64,000 bases of DNA from G963674835 sp963674835 (GTDB lineage: Bacteria; Planctomycetota; Planctomycetia; Pirellulales; Thermoguttaceae). This document shows positions 1 through 8,938 of the stretch, piece by piece (positions within the stretch are counted from its first letter, which is position 1; each line of letters starts with the position of its first letter). The translations under genes were made by a program, and so were the position numbers. The notes beneath the pieces were generated by a model, which saw only the letters and a list, made by a program, of their open reading frames with translations, searched no databases and was not told the DNA's origin. Location of the stretch: the NCBI GenBank assembly GCA_963674835.2, contig CAXXKC010000003.1:2232001-2296000 (forward strand). Direction: 5' to 3'.

Positions 1-82
1 CGAAACCAATCAGTTTCGGGGCGTCACAGGCGGGCGGCTGGACAGTATCATGCGCGAGGGTCCAGCAGCGAAAGGAACCATC

Positions 83-979
83 ATGGGTTACGGTCTTTGG
101 CATACGGCGGCACCTACGGTCAACCGGGAGACGTGCAGCGACTGTTGTCGTTGCGCGGCTATTTGCCCGAGTGGGACACTCGTCGTGAAGAACGACAAAG
201 TGGAAGTGTGCGAGGGGAACTTCATGGGGTGCATCGCGTGCGGCCACTGCATGATGGTGTGCCCGAGCGACAGCATTCGTGTGTCGGGGCGCAGGATTGC
301 GGCGGAGGATGTGGTCGACTTGCCGGAGAAGAGTTGCAGCGCGACGGCCGACGCGTTGGACGCGTTGCTGTTGGGGCGGCGGAGCATTCGCGAGTTTCGC
401 GAGCAGGAGGTGGAACGGACGGCGGTGGATCGGATCTTGGAGATGACGTCGACGGCGCCGATGGGGATTCCGCCGAGCGAGGTGGGCATTGTGGTGTTTC
501 ACGGGCGCAGCAAGGTGCGGCAGTTGACCGAGGACGCGATCGGCTCGTTTCGGCAGATTCTGCGATTCACGCGGCCGCTGAAGCTGGCACTGATGCGGCC
601 CCTGCTGGGGCGGTCGCAATACGAGATGTTGCGCGATTTCGTGCGGCCGTTGTATGAAGCGCTTCTTCGGGAGTGGGATGCCGGGCGCAACGCGATCACG
701 TACGACGCTCCGTTGGCGCTGTTGTTCCACTACTCACCACGCGCCGATCAGACGGACACCGACATCGCCAGCACGTATGCGATGCTGGCAGCCGAGTCGC
801 TGGGACTGGGGAGTTGTATGCTCGGCACGACTGTGGCGCTGGGCCGAGATCCGGGGTTTAAGAAGAAGTACGGTATCCCGAACGAGAACAAGGTCGGCCT
901 GACGCTGGTGATCGGATATCCCGTGCAGCGGTTCCGTCGGGGCATTCGCCGGCAACTGGCGTCGGTGACGTTCGCCTGA
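83..979 (+). CDS. Nitroreductase-family protein with N-terminal 2x[4Fe-4S] ferredoxin domain
   Basis: A 298-residue cytoplasmic redox protein. The first 70 residues carry two bacterial ferredoxin motifs, CSDCCRCAAICP and CIACGHCMMVCP, each able to hold one [4Fe-4S] cluster. From about residue 90 the sequence matches the FMN nitroreductase fold (RRSIREFREQEV near the start, then the AAESLGLGSCMLG helix region near the end). In this family ferredoxin electrons pass to FMN and on to an unknown acceptor. The ATG at 83 is preferred to the upstream in-frame ATG at 50 because GAAAGGA lies just before it. It converges on the PBP2 gene with a 15-base gap, where a 7-base inverted repeat (991-997 and 1006-1012) sits. 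The substrate cannot be read from the sequence. Confidence 0.88.
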   Translation: MGYGLWHTAAPTVNRETCSDCCRCAAICPSGTLVVKNDKVEVCEGNFMGCIACGHCMMVCPSDSIRVSGRRIAAEDVVDLPEKSCSATADALDALLLGRRSIREFREQEVERTAVDRILEMTSTAPMGIPPSEVGIVVFHGRSKVRQLTEDAIGSFRQILRFTRPLKLALMRPLLGRSQYEMLRDFVRPLYEALLREWDAGRNAITYDAPLALLFHYSPRADQTDTDIASTYAMLAAESLGLGSCMLGTTVALGRDPGFKKKYGIPNENKVGLTLVIGYPVQRFRRGIRRQLASVTFA

Positions 980-994
980 TGGTTTGGGAATACC

Positions 995-3190
995 TCATCG
1001 CGTGTTGAGGTAGCCCAGTTGCTGGAGCCGGAGGACGATCCGTTTGGCGACAGGGACGGCGGCCTCGTCGGCGTTGCCGGCGTGCTCCAGGGCGACAACG
1101 AGGACGATCTTGGGATGATCGATCGGGACAAAGCCGGCAAACCAGGCGTGGTCGCCGGCATCGTCGTCGGTCTCGGCCGTTCCCGTCTTGCCGGCGGTTG
1201 GAATGGCTTCCATCCAGAGGCCGGGGTGGGCCGTGCCTTCGGGATCGGCCACGGCGCGGCGGAGCCCTTCGCGGAGCGCGGCCAATGTGGCGGGACGGAG
1301 ATCGGGAATCGGGGCCGGCGGTGGGACGCGAATGGGATCGTCGGATCGGTCCAGCTCGGCGGTTGATTGTCCGTCGGCCAGTTGCGGCAGCGCGAGCCCG
1401 CTGACCAAGTGTGGCGTGACGAGCGAGCCGCCGTTGGCGACCGCGGCCAGGAGCCGTGCCACCTGCATGGGTGTGACTTGGAGGGAGCCTTGCCCGATGG
1501 AGAGCGCCAGGGTGTCGGTCTTGCGCCACGGGTGGTTTTCCAACGCGGCGATCGACTGGGGCGCGGGGAGGGTGCCCGTGGATTCGTCGGGCAGATCGAT
1601 GCCGGTCGGCGAGCCGATTCCCAGACGCTCGGCCCAGTCGACCAGCGGTCCGGCGCCGATTTGCAGGGCATGGTGCAGGAAATAGACGTTGCAGCTTTGG
1701 GCCAGGGCGCCAGCAAGGGTGACGTCGCCGTGGCCAATGCCCTGCCGACGATATAGGGCGCATCGCCAGGAATCGGGCTGGTAGAGGTAGCCCCGGCATA
1801 GGAACGGTGCCTCGGGATCGATCGACGACGATTGGAGGATCGCCAGCGCGGTGACGATTTTGAAGACCGAGCCGGGAGCGATGGCCATCTTGGTGGTGCG
1901 GTCGATGAGCGGATGGGCCGGGTCGTGCAAAACGGAGTCGATCTGGTTGTCGGGACCGCCGGAGAAGAGGTTGGGATCGAAGCGCGGGGCCGAGGCAGCC
2001 GCCAGGATCGCTCCGCTGTGGGCGTTGAGGACGACCACCGCTCCGCCGGCCGGCGAGGCCTGTTCGTCTTGGAGGTTGCGTCGTTGGATGGCGTCGTCGA
2101 GGAGCGCTTCGGCGGTTTGCTGAAGGGCCGGGTCGAGCGTGAGGACCAGCTCGCGGCCAACGCCGGGATCTTGTTGGTGACGGGATTGGACGAGACGGCC
2201 GCTGTGGTCCATCAGGTCGACGCCGAGACCGCGCCGGCCGTGGAGGAGGCCTTCGTATTGACGCTCGAGCCCGGTCCGCCCCACGCGATCGCCGGGACGG
2301 TAGTCGGAGGTCTCGCCGAGTTCGTCCGGCTGGATGGGCCCCAGGTGGCCGAGCACGTGGGAGGCCAGAGCACCGGCCGGATAGACGCGGCGTCGTTGGC
2401 CGAGGAGTTTTACGCCGGGGTAGGTCTCGGGGTGGGTCTCCAACTCGGCGACCACGTTCAGGGGCAGGTCTTCGGCCATGATGTGGTAGTCGAGTTCCTC
2501 GGCAATAACGAGCCGGGTCTCCTCGGGTTCTTCCATGGAGGCTTCGAGAAACTCACGGATGAAGTCGGCGACCTGCGCCGGCCATGAGCGGTTGGCTGCG
2601 GATTTGGGCTGGTCGGTTTTCGCCTCGGCGCGGCGTCGCGAGCGGTCCTGGCGGCGGCGATCGACGGTTTCGGAAATGCGCTGGACACGCGTTTGAATGG
2701 CGGCCGAACGGCGTTGCCACAGATCGGGCGACAGGCCGCACAGGCGGGCCAGCCGCCGGGCCATCTCCGCTCGGTCAGCACGAACGCGAGCCATTTCGGC
2801 TGTTAGACGCTGTGGGTCTTTGCGTTCCTGGCGGGAGAGCCGCGCTCGGGCCGTGCTGCGAAGCCACTGGGGATTGGGCGGTTCTTCCAGGTAGCGATAG
2901 TGCACGGCCAGGGCAAGAGTCTGCTTGTCGTAGGCGAGCACGGTGCCGTTACGGGCAAGGATCCGTCCGCGTACGCCGAGAAGACTCTCCTGCCGAACCA
3001 GAGGCTTGGCTGCCTCGTGGCGAAAGGCGGCTCCCTGGCTGACTTCGAGCTGGATCACCCGGCCGAAGATGACACCGACAAGGATCAGGAAGGCCCAGAG
3101 GCATAGGCGCAGCCGGCGTCGCGGGTCGACCGACGCGTCGTCGGTGGCCGGAGAGGCGTGCAGTTGGTGCCAGGAGAAGGGACGCGGCAT
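995..3190 (-). CDS. mrdA: Penicillin-binding protein 2 (elongasome transpeptidase)
   Basis: A 731-residue class B PBP, the peptidoglycan transpeptidase of lateral wall growth. One membrane anchor lies at about residues 27-48. The dimerisation domain is followed by the transpeptidase domain. Active-site motifs are SVFK (Ser near residue 441), SCN in QSCNVYF, and KTGTAE near residue 667. It is longer than the roughly 630 residues usual for PBP2 because of an Arg/Gln-rich charged insert at about residues 110-230. It is the last gene of the mre operon, 17 bases after mreD. All catalytic motifs are present, so it should be active. The symbol rests on family plus operon position. Confidence 0.93.
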   Translation of the reverse strand: MPRPFSWHQLHASPATDDASVDPRRRLRLCLWAFLILVGVIFGRVIQLEVSQGAAFRHEAAKPLVRQESLLGVRGRILARNGTVLAYDKQTLALAVHYRYLEEPPNPQWLRSTARARLSRQERKDPQRLTAEMARVRADRAEMARRLARLCGLSPDLWQRRSAAIQTRVQRISETVDRRRQDRSRRRAEAKTDQPKSAANRSWPAQVADFIREFLEASMEEPEETRLVIAEELDYHIMAEDLPLNVVAELETHPETYPGVKLLGQRRRVYPAGALASHVLGHLGPIQPDELGETSDYRPGDRVGRTGLERQYEGLLHGRRGLGVDLMDHSGRLVQSRHQQDPGVGRELVLTLDPALQQTAEALLDDAIQRRNLQDEQASPAGGAVVVLNAHSGAILAAASAPRFDPNLFSGGPDNQIDSVLHDPAHPLIDRTTKMAIAPGSVFKIVTALAILQSSSIDPEAPFLCRGYLYQPDSWRCALYRRQGIGHGDVTLAGALAQSCNVYFLHHALQIGAGPLVDWAERLGIGSPTGIDLPDESTGTLPAPQSIAALENHPWRKTDTLALSIGQGSLQVTPMQVARLLAAVANGGSLVTPHLVSGLALPQLADGQSTAELDRSDDPIRVPPPAPIPDLRPATLAALREGLRRAVADPEGTAHPGLWMEAIPTAGKTGTAETDDDAGDHAWFAGFVPIDHPKIVLVVALEHAGNADEAAVPVAKRIVLRLQQLGYLNTR

Positions 3191-3207
3191 GCGCGAGTGG
3201 TTTTCGA

Positions 3208-3723
3208 TCAGGGTTTGAAGTCGAGCAGAGCATTGCGGCGCGGGTCAAGCGGTTGGCCGATCCAGCCGATGACGAGCAATACGGGGACGGCGACCGCGGC
3301 CGTGTAGAGGCCTACGCCGGCGCTTCGCAGCGCGAGTCGTGCGATCGATACGGCCGCCTCGCCCGACGCCCAACTCCAAAGAGCCAGGCCGAAGGCGAAC
3401 AGGGTGGTGCCCAGCCAGATGGCGGCCAGTTGCCAGACGGGATGTTCCAGCAGCAACCGGGCACGAAGCCGAGTGATGGCGTAGCCGATGAGGAGCAAGA
3501 GGGCCATTCCGAGGCCGAGCCGCCCTGGGAGCAACAGGTCGCCCAGCAGGCCGACGGCGCCGGCGACGAGGAAGCCGCGGGGACCACCGCAACGGAGCAC
3601 CCAAAGGATGGCCACCAGCGCAAGGAGATCAGGCCCGACCGTACCTACACGGAGGAGGTCGGCCGACGACGTTTCGAAGACGGCCACCACGTAGAGGACG
3701 GGTAGGAGGAAGATCCATCGCAT
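3208..3723 (-). CDS. mreD: Rod-shape-determining protein MreD
   Basis: A 171-residue polytopic membrane protein with about five hydrophobic segments (for example LLPVLYVVAVF and GLGMALLLLIGYAI). MreD proteins are poorly conserved, so the call rests on size, topology, the typical GDLL motif in the second hydrophobic region, and position between mreC and the PBP2 gene. In the elongasome it links MreC to the membrane-bound synthases. It lies 45 bases after mreC and 17 bases before the PBP2 gene. Confidence 0.85.
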   Translation of the reverse strand: MRWIFLLPVLYVVAVFETSSADLLRVGTVGPDLLALVAILWVLRCGGPRGFLVAGAVGLLGDLLLPGRLGLGMALLLLIGYAITRLRARLLLEHPVWQLAAIWLGTTLFAFGLALWSWASGEAAVSIARLALRSAGVGLYTAAVAVPVLLVIGWIGQPLDPRRNALLDFKP

Positions 3724-3768
3724 GCGGGCGTATGCTCCTGGGGTGGAACGGCGGGTTTCGGCAGTGTC

Positions 3769-4737
3769 CTATTCGTTGCGAGGGATTCGCTCGGCGACTC
3801 GGAGTGGGTTCAGCTTGACGTGCAGAACGGCCACGCGCTCGGGGTCTTGGGGCTGGACAGCCGGTTGCATCCAGATTTCCCAATGGGTGGCACCGACGGC
3901 GTGTTCGGCGCGGGCGACATGGCCACAGAGGAGTGGCTCGGGGAGCACGCCCTCGCCAGCCAGCGTGTAGACGGGATCGCCGACGGCGACCGGCTCGGTG
4001 GCCTCGACAAGACGGATGCGGGCCAGCGGTTCGCCGGTGCCCTCCAAGATGCCTTGGGGGCCGCGGTGCTGGTTATTGCTGGCGTCACCGGGGGTGCCCA
4101 GGCAGACCAGGTCGCGGAACCCGGGCTCGGTGACGGTGCAGACGGTGCTTGTGTAGCGTCCGACGTCGACGATCTTTCCCCAGACGCGGTTACGGCTGAG
4201 GACGAGTCGCCCGGGCTCGAGCTGCGCGTCGGCGCCGCGGTCGACCGTGGGTGGTACGTTGTCGAGGACGAGTTCCCCCGGTTCGATGCCGGACGGAGCG
4301 CCCTGGTCCAAGAGATGTTGACGGCCGAGAAACGCGCGGGCTTCGCGGCCCAGCACGTTGGCCGGCACGCATTGGGCGAGAAGCAGCCGGTCGTTGTCGG
4401 TTGTCGCGGGGTCGGGGTTTGGCACCGCGCGGGTGGTGGTGAGCTGCGAGTGCAGGCGACCGTTCTCCTCGCGCAGCGTTTCCAGTTCGCGTTGTGCTGC
4501 GGCGAGTTGGTCGGCTGTGTGCCAGTGGCGTTGGAGGCTCGCGCAGAAACGCTGGCCGTGATGACGGACGGATGCAGCACCCATCTGGCCGGGCCGTAGG
4601 GCGATCGACAGATAGCTTCGCGCGACGGAGGTCCATCGCTGGGGCACGAAGAGGAAAGCCACGGCGACGACCAAGGCCATGGCCAGCACGCCGGCTGGGC
4701 GGAGAAGGCGGCTGGCGGGTTCGGTTCGATCAAACAT
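3769..4737 (-). CDS. mreC: Rod-shape-determining protein MreC
   Basis: A 322-residue bitopic protein with an N-terminal membrane anchor (LAMALVVAVAFLFVP, residues 17-31), a coiled coil at about 70-105 (AAQRELETLREENGRLHSQL), then the periplasmic beta-rich domain that binds PBP2. Start chosen at 4737 because that ATG overlaps the mreB stop by eight bases (4730-4737), a typical translational coupling. The reading frame stays open upstream inside mreB, but that part is antisense-like composition in the wrong frame. Confidence 0.92.
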   Translation of the reverse strand: MFDRTEPASRLLRPAGVLAMALVVAVAFLFVPQRWTSVARSYLSIALRPGQMGAASVRHHGQRFCASLQRHWHTADQLAAAQRELETLREENGRLHSQLTTTRAVPNPDPATTDNDRLLLAQCVPANVLGREARAFLGRQHLLDQGAPSGIEPGELVLDNVPPTVDRGADAQLEPGRLVLSRNRVWGKIVDVGRYTSTVCTVTEPGFRDLVCLGTPGDASNNQHRGPQGILEGTGEPLARIRLVEATEPVAVGDPVYTLAGEGVLPEPLLCGHVARAEHAVGATHWEIWMQPAVQPQDPERVAVLHVKLNPLRVAERIPRNE

Positions 4738-5779
4738 CGTCGTCACTCGATTCCAGGCTGCGCCGCCATTGGTGAAGGTGTTCAAGGCAGATCCGCGCAC
4801 CTTTGGCGACGGACAGCAGCGGCTCGGGGGCCAGACGCACAGGCAGGCCGGTCTGTTGGCCGAGGAAGCAGTCCAGGCGTCGGAGCAGCGCGCCGCCGCC
4901 GCAAAGCACGAGGCCGTTGTCGACGAGGTCGGCAGCCAGGTCGGGGCTGACTCGGTCCAGGGTGGCCTTGATGGCATCGACGATCGCTTCCAAGGGATCG
5001 GCCAGGGCCTCGCGGATTTCTTCGCTGGTGACGGTCGAGCGGCGAGGCAGGCCGCTAACGGTATCGAGCCCGCGGACTTCGGCGACGCGTTCTTCCTCCA
5101 ACGGGTAGGCGCTGCCGACGTCGATGCGGAGGCGCTCGGCGACGGGAAGCCCGACGCGGAGGCTGTAGTGGCGGCGGAGGTAGTCGACGATGGCCTGATC
5201 CATGCGGTCGCCCCCAACGCGGATCGATTGGCCGGCAACGATGTCGGCGAGGCTGATCACGGCGACCTCGGTGGTGCCGCCCCCGATGTCGCAGACCATG
5301 CTGGCGACGGGCTCGGCGACGGGCAGGCCGACACCGATGGCAGCCGCCTTGGCCTCGGGCATGAGGTAGACCGTGCGTGCGCCGGCGCGATGGGTGCTGT
5401 TGAGGACGGCTCGCTTCTCGACAGGTGTGATGCCGCTGGGCACGGTGACCAGCACGCGCGGCCTGAATCGCCACGCACCGGGTTCGACCTTACGGAAGAA
5501 ATAGCGGAGCATGGCTTCGCACAACTCGAAGTCGGTGATAACGCCATTGCCGAGCGGGCGGACGACGGCGATGGAGTCGGGAGTGCGGCCTTCCATCTGC
5601 TTAGCGAGGTGGCCGACGGCGCAACCGCCGGAGAGAATGCGGCCGGTTTGCTGGTGTACGGCAACGACAGACGGCTCGTTGAGGACGAGACCTTCGCCAG
5701 ACACGCTAATGAGCGTGTTTGCAGTTCCCAGATCGACTGCCAGATCGGTGGTGAAGTATCCGAGGAGTCGTTGGAGCAT
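4730..5779 (-). CDS. mreB: Actin-like cell-shape protein MreB
   Basis: A 349-residue actin homologue that polymerises under the membrane and positions wall synthesis. Phosphate-1 motif AVDLGTANTLI is at residues 15-25 and phosphate-2 is in VCDIGGGTTEVAV. Length matches bacterial MreB (340-350). It starts 30 bases after the small membrane protein gene and overlaps mreC by eight bases. A complete mreBCD-PBP2 set is notable in a planctomycete because many members of the phylum are described as coccoid or budding. Confidence 0.95.
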   Translation of the reverse strand: MLQRLLGYFTTDLAVDLGTANTLISVSGEGLVLNEPSVVAVHQQTGRILSGGCAVGHLAKQMEGRTPDSIAVVRPLGNGVITDFELCEAMLRYFFRKVEPGAWRFRPRVLVTVPSGITPVEKRAVLNSTHRAGARTVYLMPEAKAAAIGVGLPVAEPVASMVCDIGGGTTEVAVISLADIVAGQSIRVGGDRMDQAIVDYLRRHYSLRVGLPVAERLRIDVGSAYPLEEERVAEVRGLDTVSGLPRRSTVTSEEIREALADPLEAIVDAIKATLDRVSPDLAADLVDNGLVLCGGGALLRRLDCFLGQQTGLPVRLAPEPLLSVAKGARICLEHLHQWRRSLESSDDDV

Positions 5780-5809
5780 CCGTGCTCGCTTGGGGCAAAT
5801 GGCAGATGG

Positions 5810-6058
5810 TTACGTGTGAATCGATCCGTCACCGCGGCAAACGCCCACCGCGGTTTTGAGAGTTGGCAGCGCGGTCGCGACCAGAACGGGTCCGTCGTGC
5901 GCGATGGAGGCCGACGGGGCACCCTGGAACGGCGTCGCGCCGTAGTCGGACGTTTCGAGGTACAGGAAGACCGTAGCCCCGATGATCGCCAGGAGCGCCA
6001 GCAGCAGCATCAGCGTGTAGACGTCGGCTTGCGGCTTGTGAGAGGAACCGTTGGTCAC
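5810..6058 (-). CDS. Small single-span membrane protein in the mre operon
   Basis: An 82-residue protein with one clear membrane segment (TLMLLLALLAIIGATVFLYL, residues 15-34), a short polar N-terminus and a 48-residue C-terminal tail with no recognisable motif. It begins five bases after the coiled-coil gene and ends 30 bases before mreB, so it is co-transcribed with the elongasome genes. No family recognised. Function in envelope growth is inferred only from its place in the operon. Confidence 0.75.
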   Translation of the reverse strand: MTNGSSHKPQADVYTLMLLLALLAIIGATVFLYLETSDYGATPFQGAPSASIAHDGPVLVATALPTLKTAVGVCRGDGSIHT

Positions 6059-6063
6059 AGTGA

Positions 6064-6903
6064 TTACTCGATCTTCGAGGCGACGCGGTCGCCGACCTGG
6101 ATGGCGCCCTTCTGGAACTCGGGCAGGATCTTGGCGACGGCCTTGTCGGGCTGAACCTCGATCAGTTCGATGCGGCCAAGGTACTTACTCTGATCGGCCC
6201 CGATGCGGTAAACCTCGAGGCGGTGGCCCTTCTGCAGGCCTTCGTCGGCGCCGATATCGATTTCGACGAGTCCGCTTCCGGTGAGGGCCGAGATACGACC
6301 CGTGGCTTGCGGAGGCACGCCTTCATACTTGGCAGGGACGGGTTCGAGGCTGAATTTGCGGAGGACCTGAGTGGCGTCGGCCAGTTGTTGGCTAAGCTGG
6401 ACGTTGCGGCTCTTGAGGCTGGTCAGTTCGTTGGCGACCTGATGCATCTCGTCGGTGAGCTTGACCAGCCGGTTGAAGGCCTCGCGGCGATCTTGCTGGG
6501 CGGTTTGGATATTGGTGCGGAGAGTTTGCACTTCCTGGCGAAGGCTGGCCAAGGAGGCTTGCGTGGCCTGCATGGCGGCGACCGCTTCGCGCTGGTCCTT
6601 CTGCAGGTCGGCACGTTCGCGTTCCAGGCGATCGCGTTCGCGTTGGAGATCGGTGTTCTGGTTCTCCAGCTTTGCCAGGGCGGCCTGACGGGCCTGCTCC
6701 TGAGCGGCCACATCGCCCTCGAGCTTGGTGAGTTCTTCCTTGAGCTGTTGATTGCGTTGCTGGGCGGAATCGAGCTTGGTCTTCAACGCGGTGGCTGAGT
6801 TCTTCCAGTTGGTATGTGTGGCATAGACGGCCATCACAAAGGCCATGAAGACCAGGCTCATCACAAAGATGAGCACGACGAAGATCTTGCCGAGCAAGTT
6901 CAT
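6064..6903 (-). CDS. Membrane-anchored coiled-coil protein heading the mre operon
   Basis: A 279-residue protein: one N-terminal membrane span (residues 7-27, FVVLIFVMSLVFMAFVMAVYA), then about 150 residues of nearly unbroken heptad coiled coil rich in Gln, Glu, Arg and Leu (residues 35-190), then a small beta-rich C-terminal domain (about 205-279) with GLVEIDIGADEGLQKGHRLEVYR, which resembles MreC-like or peptidase-free beta domains. Families of this shape recur in planctomycete genomes, but no function is known to me. It is the first gene after the promoter at 7091-7120 and could act as a spacer or scaffold in the envelope. Confidence 0.8.
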   Translation of the reverse strand: MNLLGKIFVVLIFVMSLVFMAFVMAVYATHTNWKNSATALKTKLDSAQQRNQQLKEELTKLEGDVAAQEQARQAALAKLENQNTDLQRERDRLERERADLQKDQREAVAAMQATQASLASLRQEVQTLRTNIQTAQQDRREAFNRLVKLTDEMHQVANELTSLKSRNVQLSQQLADATQVLRKFSLEPVPAKYEGVPPQATGRISALTGSGLVEIDIGADEGLQKGHRLEVYRIGADQSKYLGRIELIEVQPDKAVAKILPEFQKGAIQVGDRVASKIE

Positions 6904-7090
6904 GGAGCGCGTTTCCTGTGACGAGGCGGCGGGGTACCGCTCAGCGATTCTGTCTCAGCGTTGCAGAACCGTCTCCATCCGACTCTGCCGGGCTTGCCAA
7001 GCCAGGCTGCCTGAATCCATCAGTTCGTTAGAGGGCTAGGCCAGTCGATTCTGCCTGAACAACTGGTAGACCTGGGAAAGCTGTCTAGCT

Positions 7091-7120
7091 AGTATAACTC
7101 CGCCTAAATTCCCATGTCAA
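7091..7120 (-). promoter_or_regulatory. Sigma-70-type promoter of the mre operon
   Basis: On the minus strand TTGACA (7120-7115) and TATACT (7096-7091) are separated by 18 bases. The -35 is perfect and the -10 has one change. Predicted transcription start is near 7084, giving a leader of about 180 bases before the coiled-coil gene at 6903. No other minus-strand gene starts between this site and the operon. Confidence 0.8.
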
Positions 7121-7170
7121 TTAGAATGGCGCGCAATCCAGCCAATCTAGGCGGTTTAGGTCGTGTTGTG

Positions 7171-7211
7171 ACGCCGCGCCGAAGGCCAATCCGACCTTTC
7201 CGACGCGGCGT
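7171..7211 (-). terminator. Possible terminator hairpin after lnt
   Basis: An 8-base perfect stem (ACGCCGCG at 7171-7178, CGCGGCGT at 7204-7211) with further partial pairing inside it lies 4 bases past the lnt stop codon and before the mre promoter. There is no clear U run, so it may be a terminator of low efficiency or only a stem-loop that insulates the mre promoter. Confidence 0.4.
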
Positions 7212-7214
7212 GCC

Positions 7215-8915
7215 TTACCCCTTCTGATTAGGAGGGTTAGGACAGGGCGCGCCGCGGCGGCGGAATCGCTCCGCGAGGGCCAGAATTGCCAAGCCGACGC
7301 AACTTGCCAGGCACAATCCGGCCGGCCAATCGCCGTAACGAAGATACCAGCTTTTCCGGCTATCGGGGCGGACTTCGGCCAGCAGGGTGGCTTCGGCGCG
7401 GCGAGGCCCTCGGGCAAGGATGCGACCGTCGCTATCGATCCAGGCGGAGAAGCCGGTATTGGCGGCGATCAGGAAGGGTTTGCGGCACTCGATCGCCCGG
7501 AACACGCCGCAGACCAAGTGCATGTCGAGTTCGCTGGACCCCCAGAACCAGCCGTCGTTGGTCAGATTCACCAGCACGTCGGGCTCGCGGTTGGCCTGGG
7601 CCAGGGCGTTGACCTGGCCGCGGATGACGTGCGAGAGAACGCTTTCGTAGCAGATGTTCGGCGCGACACGGAGGTGGGGGAGATCGATGGCGAGCGGCTG
7701 GGTTCCGGCCGAGACGTTGCCGGTCACCGGGGTGAGTTGCTGTAGCCAGGGGATCCAGTCGACGAAGGGCATGTATTCGCCGAAGAGGACGCGATGCATC
7801 TTGTCGTATCGCCCGGTGACATCGCCGTTGGGCGCGACCAGAACCGCGGTGTTGAAGAGTGTCGTTCGGTGGGCGCCGTAGTGCACGGCGTCGATTCCCA
7901 GCAGCAAAGGGGTACGGTACTGGTCGGCGAGTTTCGCCAGCTTGCGTTGCGTCGAACGAGCCCCCTGTCGGAGAGCCGTGCGGAACTGGTCGTTCGACCA
8001 TTGCCAGTCGGCAGGCACGGCCGAATCGGCGTCGTAGGTGATCCAAGGTTCGCGGAACATTGTCTCGGGCCAGACGACCAGATCGACGCGGCCGTAGCGG
8101 TCGAGTGCCTGGCGCGTCAGGCGGCAGTACTGTTCTTGCACGAGCCCCTGTTGGTCGGGATCGTATTTCAGCTCGCTATCGACGGAGCCCTGAATGAGGG
8201 CCACTCGGGCAAGCGGGACGGTCGACGCGTGGCGCCCCTGGGCGATTCGGACATGGCCATATGTGAGCGTCGCCGCCAAAAGCACGACGGCGGGCACCAA
8301 GGGCCAGAACGCGGGCCGCTTGCCGTCGAGTGGCACGATACTCGCGGCACATGCGGCGATGAAGACCATCACGAAGTCGACGGCGAAGGCGCCGGCCAGA
8401 TCACTGATTTGGATCAGTCCGATCCAGCGGTACTGGGTATGGCCTAGGGCGCCCATGGTGAATCCTGTAACCAGATGCGCGCGGGCCAGTTCCAGGCCGG
8501 TCCAGACGACCGGCGCCGCCAGGATGACGGGGAGTCGGAGCCGGTGGACGGCTACACGGGTGAGCCCTACGAACACGGGCAAGTAGAAGGCCAGGTAGAA
8601 CGCCAGGGCAATCCATCCGAGGATGGTGGCCGGGTGCGGCAATCGCAGCCAGTGAACGGCAGCCAGCCAGAACAGAAACCCGGCCAGCCACAAGGCGAGG
8701 TAAGGCCGTCGGCTGGCGAGTTGTTGACGGCGGACGAGAAGGACCCAGGGAACCGGTGCCAGCCAGCCCAGCGGACCGAGGTTCAACGGCGGCAGCGCCG
8801 CCCAGTAAAGCAGTGCCCCGACCGCCGCCAATCCGAACGTGGAGCCGTAGACGCCACGCAGCGTGGAAGCCAGCCGGTTGGCGAGAGAAGGACGGGTTCT
8901 CCTACGAGGTGGCAT
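7215..8915 (-). CDS. lnt: Apolipoprotein N-acyltransferase
   Basis: A 566-residue membrane enzyme that adds the third acyl chain to lipoproteins in the inner membrane. The N-terminal part (residues 20-230) has six to seven membrane spans. A nitrilase-fold domain follows with the catalytic triad Glu in VVWPETMF, Lys in GRYDKMHRVLFGEY and Cys in APNICYESVLS. A final span lies near the C-terminus. The ATG at 8915 starts 23 bases after the glutaminase gene. The frame is open further upstream but overlaps that gene and has no family similarity there. Presence fits the many predicted lipoproteins and a Gram-negative envelope. Confidence 0.93.
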   Translation of the reverse strand: MPPRRRTRPSLANRLASTLRGVYGSTFGLAAVGALLYWAALPPLNLGPLGWLAPVPWVLLVRRQQLASRRPYLALWLAGFLFWLAAVHWLRLPHPATILGWIALAFYLAFYLPVFVGLTRVAVHRLRLPVILAAPVVWTGLELARAHLVTGFTMGALGHTQYRWIGLIQISDLAGAFAVDFVMVFIAACAASIVPLDGKRPAFWPLVPAVVLLAATLTYGHVRIAQGRHASTVPLARVALIQGSVDSELKYDPDQQGLVQEQYCRLTRQALDRYGRVDLVVWPETMFREPWITYDADSAVPADWQWSNDQFRTALRQGARSTQRKLAKLADQYRTPLLLGIDAVHYGAHRTTLFNTAVLVAPNGDVTGRYDKMHRVLFGEYMPFVDWIPWLQQLTPVTGNVSAGTQPLAIDLPHLRVAPNICYESVLSHVIRGQVNALAQANREPDVLVNLTNDGWFWGSSELDMHLVCGVFRAIECRKPFLIAANTGFSAWIDSDGRILARGPRRAEATLLAEVRPDSRKSWYLRYGDWPAGLCLASCVGLAILALAERFRRRGAPCPNPPNQKG

Positions 8916-8938
8916 GCGGAAACGGGGCGACCGGAGAT

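Noticed and set aside
991..1012. Small inverted repeat between the nitroreductase and PBP2 genes
   Set aside because: A 7-base stem that lies partly inside the PBP2 coding end, with no T run. Too weak to call a terminator.
4679..6154. A 491-codon open frame on the plus strand
   Set aside because: It lies antisense to mreB and mreC, which are certain genes, and has the Asp/Gly/Val-rich look of a GC-rich shadow frame.
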